Part shown: positions 6,247 to 9,894 of the stretch, piece by piece
How the letters are laid out: each line of letters opens with the position of its first letter
Position numbering within the stretch: position 1 is the stretch's first letter
Assembly (NCBI GenBank): GCA_035524895.1
Contig: DATLFI010000445.1
Location: forward strand, 1 to 9,894
Direction of reading: 5' to 3'
Length of the DNA: 9,894 bases
DNA from: DATLFI01 sp035524895
GTDB taxonomy: Bacteria > Acidobacteriota > Thermoanaerobaculia > Multivoradales > Multivoraceae
Position numbers and translations under genes: made by a program
Notes under the pieces: generated by a model
What the model was told of the DNA's origin: nothing
Seen by the model: only the letters and a program-made list of their open reading frames with translations
Database searches by the model: none

Positions 6247-6519
6247 TCAGCCCGCGTTCGAGATGCCGTCGACGGCCCTGCTGAGCCGCGACTTCGAACG
6301 TGCAGCCTGATTGCGGTGGATCACGCCGCGGCTGGCGGTGCGGTCGAGCAAGCCGAGCGTTTCGGGTAGCAGCTTCTTGGCAGTCTCGCTGTCGCCGGCC
6401 TCGACCGCCGCGCGAACCTTCTTGATGGCGGTGCGGAGCGCCGACTTGCGCGCGCGGTTGCGATCATTTCGGATCTGAGACTGCCGGTGCCGCTTCTCGG
6501 CGGATTCGGTATTGGCCAT
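6247..6519 (-). CDS. rpsT: 30S ribosomal protein S20
   Basis: A 90-aa basic protein that binds 16S rRNA early in small-subunit assembly. The sequence is typical from end to end: MANTESAEKRHRQSQIRNDR at 1-20, RNRARKSALRTAIKKVRAAV at 20-39, and the C-terminal SRGVIHRNQAARSKSRLSRA at 63-82. Length matches the family (85-90 aa). The ATG has AGGAAGG about 10 bases upstream. It lies on the minus strand, convergent with lptE and 132 bp downstream of cpoB, with its own candidate promoter overlapping the cpoB stop. It is probably transcribed both on its own and by read-through from the Tol-Pal genes. Confidence 0.97.
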   Translation of the reverse strand: MANTESAEKRHRQSQIRNDRNRARKSALRTAIKKVRAAVEAGDSETAKKLLPETLGLLDRTASRGVIHRNQAARSKSRLSRAVDGISNAG

Positions 6520-6625
6520 GGGGAGTGAACCTTCCTGGACGGCGCCGCTGCCGGGGCGCGTGTTGGGACTCGGGAGGCGGAGCTGCAGAACGCCCTGCCC
6601 GCCGCGGCACGGGCCGAGAGTTGGA

Positions 6626-6655
6626 AGCCTAAGGCCGGTGGAGGGGCAGCGTCAA
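6626..6655 (-). promoter_or_regulatory. Candidate rpsT promoter
   Basis: Minus-strand -35 TTGACG (6650-6655), 18-bp spacer, and -10 TAGGCT (6626-6631). The -35 overlaps the cpoB stop codon. The spacing and -10 shape equal those before ribH (TTGACA-N18-TAGACT), which raises confidence somewhat. The predicted leader is about 100 nt. The S20 leader is known to be autoregulated in enterobacteria, but nothing here shows that directly. Confidence 0.4.
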
Positions 6656-7491
6656 GGAGTGCCGCCGAGCGTGTCGAGCTGGCGCTGCGCGAGGATAGCG
6701 TCGTCGCTGCGCGGGAAGCGCTGCACCACGGTCAGCAGCGCCCGGCGCGCCGAGGCAGAGTCGCCTAGCTCGATCAGTGCGTAGCCCTTGCGCAGCAGCG
6801 AGCTCGCCAGGCGCTCGCTGGTCGGGTAGGAGGACTCGACGCGGCTGAACTCGGCCACCGCCTCCCGAAACTTCTGCTGGTGGAAGTAGCACTCGCCGAT
6901 CCAGTACTGGGCGTTGTCGGCGAGCTGGCTGGCCGGAAACGAGGCGATGAACTGCCGGAAGGCGACGATCGCGGGGTCGTAATTCCCGCGCAGGTAGTCG
7001 TTGTAGGCGGCTTGGTAGAGCTCTTGCGGATCGGACGGGTAACTCGTCGGCGTCCCCTGGGTCCTTTCCGAGCCGCTGACGCCTCGTTGAGCCAGCACCT
7101 GCGCCAGGTTCTCCAGCTCTTCCTGTGCCACTGCGATCTGCGCGGAGAGCTCCGCGAAGCTGCGCTGGTTGTCGGCGAGGTTAGCGCCCAGCGTCTCGAT
7201 GCGAAGACCGACCCGGCGCAGCTCCTCGGCGACGTCAGCGGAGGCTCGGACGAGCTTGGCCAAGTCCTCGCGTAGAACGGCCTCGAGCTGTTCCACGCTA
7301 GCGCGGCTCGGAGACTCGGCTTGGAGCTGCAGGAGCTGACGCTGCAGGTCGCCGATCTGAAGCCTTACCCGCTCGAGCTCGGAGGATGAAGAGCACCCGA
7401 GAAAGGCGGACGCGAGCGCCAGCGACGCGGCGAGCACCAACGAGGTGCCGGATCGCCGAGAGTCCGCCGCTCGCCCGCGTCTTCGCCCCAC
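6652..7491 (-). CDS. cpoB: Tol-Pal system protein CpoB (YbgF)
   Basis: A 279-aa periplasmic or lipid-anchored protein that links Tol-Pal constriction to peptidoglycan synthesis. GTG 7491 is chosen, 17 bp after the pal stop: it gives a basic n-region (GRRRGRAADSRRSG), a hydrophobic stretch SLVLAASLALASAFLG and Cys33, a likely lipidation site (FLGC). A longer reading frame (start 7581) would overlap pal by 73 bp and add residues with no family match. Residues 38-135 are a coiled coil (repeated LQRQLLQLQ, VEQLEAVLREDLAKL, AELSAQIAVAQEELENLAQ), longer than in E. coli. After a Ser/Thr/Pro linker, residues 154-275 hold about three TPR units (LYQAAYNDYLRGNYDPAIVA, ADNAQYWIGECYFHQQKF, ASSLLRKGYALIELGD). 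E. coli YbgF is not a lipoprotein, so the Cys is a difference. It is the last gene of the Tol-Pal block here. Confidence 0.9.
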   Translation of the reverse strand: MGRRRGRAADSRRSGTSLVLAASLALASAFLGCSSSSELERVRLQIGDLQRQLLQLQAESPSRASVEQLEAVLREDLAKLVRASADVAEELRRVGLRIETLGANLADNQRSFAELSAQIAVAQEELENLAQVLAQRGVSGSERTQGTPTSYPSDPQELYQAAYNDYLRGNYDPAIVAFRQFIASFPASQLADNAQYWIGECYFHQQKFREAVAEFSRVESSYPTSERLASSLLRKGYALIELGDSASARRALLTVVQRFPRSDDAILAQRQLDTLGGTP

Positions 7492-7508
7492 GCGATCGCC
7501 GCGCTGGC

Positions 7509-8075
7509 TCAGGAGCGGCCGGTGACGCGGAAGTGAGCGCGACGGTTGCTCTGCCAGCAGCTCTCGTTGCTCTGGGTGCACTGCGGCCGCTCTTCGCCGT
7601 AGCTGATCGTGCGCAACCGGGAATCGGCGATACCGAGCGAGCGCATGAAGTTACGGGCCGCTGTCGCGCGCCGTTCGCCGAGGGCCAGGTTGTACTCGTT
7701 GGTGCCGCGCTCGTCGCAGTGACCCTCGATCGTGATCACGATGCCGCTCTGCTGCTTGAGGAAGTCCGCGTTCTTGGAGATGCGGTCCCGGGCAGCACCG
7801 TCGAGGTCGGCGCTGTCGTAGCCATAGTGAACGTCGCCGAGCAGGCCGCGAGAGTAGGCATACTCCTGCAGCTCCTGCAGATCCGTCGGGATGGACGGTT
7901 CGACCGGGTCGGCGGACGGTGTAGGACGCGAGGGCGGCGCCACATCGCGTGTCCCGGTGTCGGCCACGCTTGGCCGGTCGGCGGTGGCCGGCGTCGCCGG
8001 CGCCTTGGGCTTGCAGGCTGCAGATCCGGCCAGCAGGATGGCCGCAGCCAACACGATCAATCTCTTACCCGTCAT
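7509..8075 (-). CDS. pal: Peptidoglycan-associated lipoprotein Pal
   Basis: A 188-aa outer-membrane lipoprotein that binds the diaminopimelate stem of peptidoglycan and interacts with TolB and TolA. The signal ends LLAGSAAC with lipidation at Cys21; a Pro/Ala/Thr-rich linker covers 22-62. The OmpA-like domain covers about 80-186: HYGYDSADL at 83-91, VITIEGHCDERGTNEYNLAL (113-132, the peptidoglycan-binding loop), GERRATAARNFMRSLG, TISYGEERP and NRRAHF at the end. Cys166 and Cys173 (QCTQSNESCW) may form a disulfide. ATG 8075 is chosen over ATG 8081: GAGGAG sits 6 bases before 8075 but directly touches 8081. The gene lies between tolB and cpoB, as in most Tol-Pal operons. Confidence 0.95.
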   Translation of the reverse strand: MTGKRLIVLAAAILLAGSAACKPKAPATPATADRPSVADTGTRDVAPPSRPTPSADPVEPSIPTDLQELQEYAYSRGLLGDVHYGYDSADLDGAARDRISKNADFLKQQSGIVITIEGHCDERGTNEYNLALGERRATAARNFMRSLGIADSRLRTISYGEERPQCTQSNESCWQSNRRAHFRVTGRS

Positions 8076-8080
8076 ACGCA

Positions 8081-8115
8081 TCTCCTCACCTCTCCTCAGG
8101 TCTCCTCAGGTCTCC
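8081..8115 (-). repeat. 10-bp tandem repeat that triplicates the pal Shine-Dalgarno
   Basis: Read on the minus strand, CCTGAGGAGA occurs at 8101-8110 and 8091-8100 and as GGTGAGGAGA at 8081-8090, with a partial fourth unit (GGAGA, 8111-8115). Each full unit carries a GAGGAG ribosome-binding core, so three cores lie 10 bases apart directly before pal. Only the last is well spaced (6 bases) for the ATG at 8075. Confidence 0.85.
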
Positions 8116-8358
8116 GCGATCCAACCTTCTACGACATCGAGCCGAGCGATTTCGATTGCAGGAACCGGCGCGGCAGCCCGGGAGCCTTGGAGGCCGCACT
8201 TGGGGCAGCCTGCAACTCCGTTCGCGCGAGCCTGCGTTGCAGGGTAACAAACGTCACCGAGTCCGAGCAACACCGCGGAGGCGGTTTTCTCCTGTTTTTG
8301 GAGTGTTTTACGCAGGGACGGCCTTCTGTGAGGGCATGACACCTGGCCGTCCAGCCCG
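8116..8358 (-). promoter_or_regulatory. tolB-pal intercistronic region with hairpins and candidate pal promoter
   Basis: This gap is long for a Tol-Pal operon. Right after the tolB stop is a hairpin: GGACGGCC (8316-8323) / GGCCGTCC (8345-8352), 21-base loop, not followed by a T-tract in the tolB direction. A candidate promoter on the minus strand is TTGCTC (8265-8270), 18 bp, TACCCT (8241-8246). Three complementary segments follow: GTTGCAGG (8236-8243) and TTGCAGG (8156-8162) can each pair with CCTGCAAC (8209-8216), so two structures compete. A 78-codon ORF (8106-8342) shows no family pattern and is not called. Confidence 0.45.
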
Positions 8359-9744
8359 TCACTCCAGATATCCCGACCAGGAGGGGGCGTTGTTGTTGCC
8401 GGCCGACGTGAGTTGCTTGACCAGGGACCCTTCGGCGGTCATCAGGAAGATCTGCCGGCCGCCAGAGCGGTCGGACTCGAACGCGATGAAGCGGCCGTCG
8501 GGGGAGAAGGTCGGAGACTCGTGATTCCCAGGCGCGGCGGTCAGCCTCCTGAGGTCGAGCGTGGCCAGCTCGACGACCGCGATGTCGAAGCGGCGCCCGT
8601 CCTCGCTGCGGTGGGAGAAGGCGATGCGTTGGCCGTCCGGGTGCCACGCGGCGCCGTCGTTGTACCTCCCCTGCAGCGTCACCCGCCGCAGGTTGCCCCC
8701 GTCGACGTCCATCACGAAGATCTGGGGCGTTCCCGCCCGGCTCGACGTGAAAGCGATGGTACGCCCGGACGGGCTCCAGGCCGGGTTGGTGTCGATGGCC
8801 GCGGAGTGGGTGATCTGCTTGGCGCCGGAGCCGTCGCGGTTCGCCACGAAGATCTCGAAGTTGCCGTCGACCGACTGCGCGTACGCGACCCGCCGGCCGT
8901 CCGGCGAGAAGCTGGGCGAAAGGGTCATGGCGTTGCCGCCGACGATCCCGCGCTTCTCGCCCGTGGCCCGCTCGACCCAGTAGAGCGCCGCGTTGCCTTC
9001 GAAGTAGGACACATAAGCCAGCCCCGAGCCGTTGGGTGCCCAGTCGGGCGAGAAGGTCAGGGAGCGGTGCCCGGTGGTACGGCGCTGGCCATACCCGTCG
9101 TAGTCCATCAGGTAGAGCTCCTTCATCGCCTGGCCGTCGGCACGGCGCCCGTCACGGTCGGAGATGAAGGCGATCGAGGTCAAGGCGACGCCGCGCCGGC
9201 CCGTGAAGTAGCGCACGATCTCGTCCGCGAAGATGTGTGCCATGCGGCGAGAGAGGTCGTAGGTGCCGGTGTAGGACTTGCCCAGGATGAAGGCGCCGCT
9301 CGCGAGGTCGTACATCCGGCCATCGACGACGACGCGATCGCGGTCGAGCCTGACCTCGTTGTAGAGCGCCACCTCGTTGCCCACGGAACGCAGCTTGACC
9401 AGATCTTGCTCTCGCTCGCCGCTGAGCTCGAGCAGCGTCAACATCTCCGGACCCTGGATGTCGAACACGCCCGACAGCCCGAGGTCGTCGCGCAGCGTCT
9501 TCTCGAGCTCCGCTATCGCGGCGCCGGCCTCAGGCGGAGGAGCCACCGGCAGGCGTGACGGCGTGATGGCGAGCTTCACCTTCCGTGCCTGGTCCTTGGT
9601 GATCTCGACCCGCACATCGTCGCGGTCGCCGAGGCCAGCATCCGGCAGTGGCTGCTGAGCGGCGAGAGGCAGCGCGACCAACATCGGCCCGAGCAGAAAG
9701 GGGAGCAGCAAGAGGAGGCTGCGGACATTGGAGCTTCTGGGCAT
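8359..9744 (-). CDS. tolB: Tol-Pal system periplasmic beta-propeller protein TolB
   Basis: A 461-aa periplasmic protein that cycles between Pal and TolA to let Pal bind peptidoglycan. ATG 9744 is chosen because AGGAGG (9751-9756) lies 6 bases before it; the longer frame from 9801 has no such site. Residues 1-29 are a Sec signal (MPRSSNVR, then LLLLLPFLLGPMLVALPLAA). The N-terminal TolB domain is about 41-180 (VRVEITKDQARKVKLAI, LEKTLRDDLGLSGVFDI, DLSRRMAHIFADEIVRYFTG). The six-bladed propeller is about 186-461, with PD40-type strands: AFISDRDG, LTFSPDWAPNGSGLAYVS, LSPSFSPDGRRVAYA, NPAWSPSGRTIAFTSSR, AAWHPDGQRIAFSHR, SPTFSPDGRFIAFESDRSG. Length is near the usual 430-450. It lies 72 bp after a TolA/TonB-like gene, with pal downstream, as expected for a Tol-Pal operon. 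Confidence 0.97.
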   Translation of the reverse strand: MPRSSNVRSLLLLLPFLLGPMLVALPLAAQQPLPDAGLGDRDDVRVEITKDQARKVKLAITPSRLPVAPPPEAGAAIAELEKTLRDDLGLSGVFDIQGPEMLTLLELSGEREQDLVKLRSVGNEVALYNEVRLDRDRVVVDGRMYDLASGAFILGKSYTGTYDLSRRMAHIFADEIVRYFTGRRGVALTSIAFISDRDGRRADGQAMKELYLMDYDGYGQRRTTGHRSLTFSPDWAPNGSGLAYVSYFEGNAALYWVERATGEKRGIVGGNAMTLSPSFSPDGRRVAYAQSVDGNFEIFVANRDGSGAKQITHSAAIDTNPAWSPSGRTIAFTSSRAGTPQIFVMDVDGGNLRRVTLQGRYNDGAAWHPDGQRIAFSHRSEDGRRFDIAVVELATLDLRRLTAAPGNHESPTFSPDGRFIAFESDRSGGRQIFLMTAEGSLVKQLTSAGNNNAPSWSGYLE

Positions 9745-9784
9745 CGAGATCCTCCTGAACGAGCTGCTTCGCTGGCGCCCAGCG

Positions 9785-9814
9785 CAGCTTTCGCCGGGCA
9801 CTCTGGCGTGTCAA
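9785..9814 (-). promoter_or_regulatory. TTGACA hexamer before tolB (weak promoter candidate)
   Basis: A perfect -35-like TTGACA (9809-9814, minus strand) lies just after the upstream stop codon, but the hexamer 18 bp on is AAGCTG, a poor -10. tolB may simply be co-transcribed with the gene before it. Listed because of the exact -35 match. Confidence 0.2.
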
Positions 9815-9816
9815 GG

Positions 9817-9894
9817 CTACTCGCTGCGCGCGCGCATGACGAGGGCAACGCCAAGGGAGGGTTTGCGGTAGCCCCGCGGCAGGGGCGGCAGGGG
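9817..9894 (-). CDS. C-terminal fragment of a probable TolA/TonB-like protein
   Basis: An open frame from the right window edge ends at TAG (9817-9819) and encodes 25 residues: PLPPLPRGY, then RKPSLGVALVMRARSE. The LPPLPxxY start followed by a short strand (LGVALVMRAR) resembles the extreme C-terminus of TonB_C-type proteins that replace TolA upstream of tolB in several phyla. The position, immediately before tolB on the same strand, supports this. Only the tail is visible, so the family is inferred from context as much as from sequence. The protein would span the periplasm and pass inner-membrane energy to TolB/Pal. Confidence 0.5.
   Translation of the reverse strand, partial: PLPPLPRGYRKPSLGVALVMRARSE

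Noticed and set aside
7386..8339. 317-codon open frame on the + strand opposite pal and cpoB
   Set aside because: Runs antisense across two well-supported genes and their gap; composition is typical of a shadow frame.
8106..8342. 78-codon GTG-start ORF in the tolB-pal gap, with a CPKCG segment
   Set aside because: No ribosome-binding site, starts inside a hairpin, runs through the pal Shine-Dalgarno repeats, and shows no family pattern. The Cys pair alone is not a zinc domain.
8316..8352. Intrinsic terminator after tolB
   Set aside because: The 8-bp stem has a 21-base loop and no T-tract on the minus strand, so it is reported only as a hairpin in the gap.
8413..9558. 381-codon open frame on the + strand opposite tolB
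   Set aside because: Shadow of tolB in a GC-rich genome: arginine/valine-rich, no family pattern, no ribosome-binding site, and tolB is certain on the other strand.

Overview
The window is a GC-rich stretch of chromosome, almost entirely coding. It looks like a Gram-negative (diderm) bacterium, because it carries LptE (LPS export) and a Tol-Pal envelope system. The secreted matrixin-like protease ending in a '3-coathanger stack'-type tail, the DUF2911 protein and the two-cysteine form of Pal suggest Acidobacteriota (Thermoanaerobaculia-like) or a nearby phylum. That placement is inference; no rRNA or marker phylogeny is available. Several genes appear to start with GTG or TTG.

Layout: (1) 3-1295 (+) is the 3' part of a secreted zinc metalloprotease gene running in from the left edge. 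(2) 1296-1565 is a convergent gap with a 2.6-copy 23-bp tandem repeat and a strong GC hairpin. (3) 1566-2225 (-) is an exported DUF2911 protein, and 2352-3080 (-) is a membrane protein with a histidine-rich loop, probably a metal transporter. (4) 3081-3381 is a divergent promoter region with a TTGACA-type promoter and a long structured leader. (5) 3382-6219 (+) is a four-gene run: ribH, nusB (ATGA overlap), an exported transglutaminase-like protein, and lptE. (6) 6247-6519 (-) is rpsT, convergent with lptE. (7) 6652-9894 (-) is the Tol-Pal block, transcribed right to left: the last 25 residues of a probable TolA/TonB-like protein, then tolB, a 277-283 bp gap, pal and cpoB.

How the genes relate: TolB, Pal and CpoB, with the TolA-like partner and presumably TolQ/R outside the window, couple the inner membrane, peptidoglycan and outer membrane and help constriction at division. 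LptE acts in LPS insertion at the outer membrane. The transglutaminase-like protein between nusB and lptE is predicted to be exported and is the least explained member of the envelope set. RibH, NusB and S20 are housekeeping.

I see no phage, IS element, CRISPR array, RNA gene or defence system. The less ordinary signals are small: short tandem duplications (9, 10, 15 and 23 bp) at gene ends and starts, a triple tandem Shine-Dalgarno sequence before pal, a possible alternative-pairing leader between tolB and pal, and three candidate promoters sharing a TTG-N18-TANNCT layout. I found no convincing undescribed multi-gene system.
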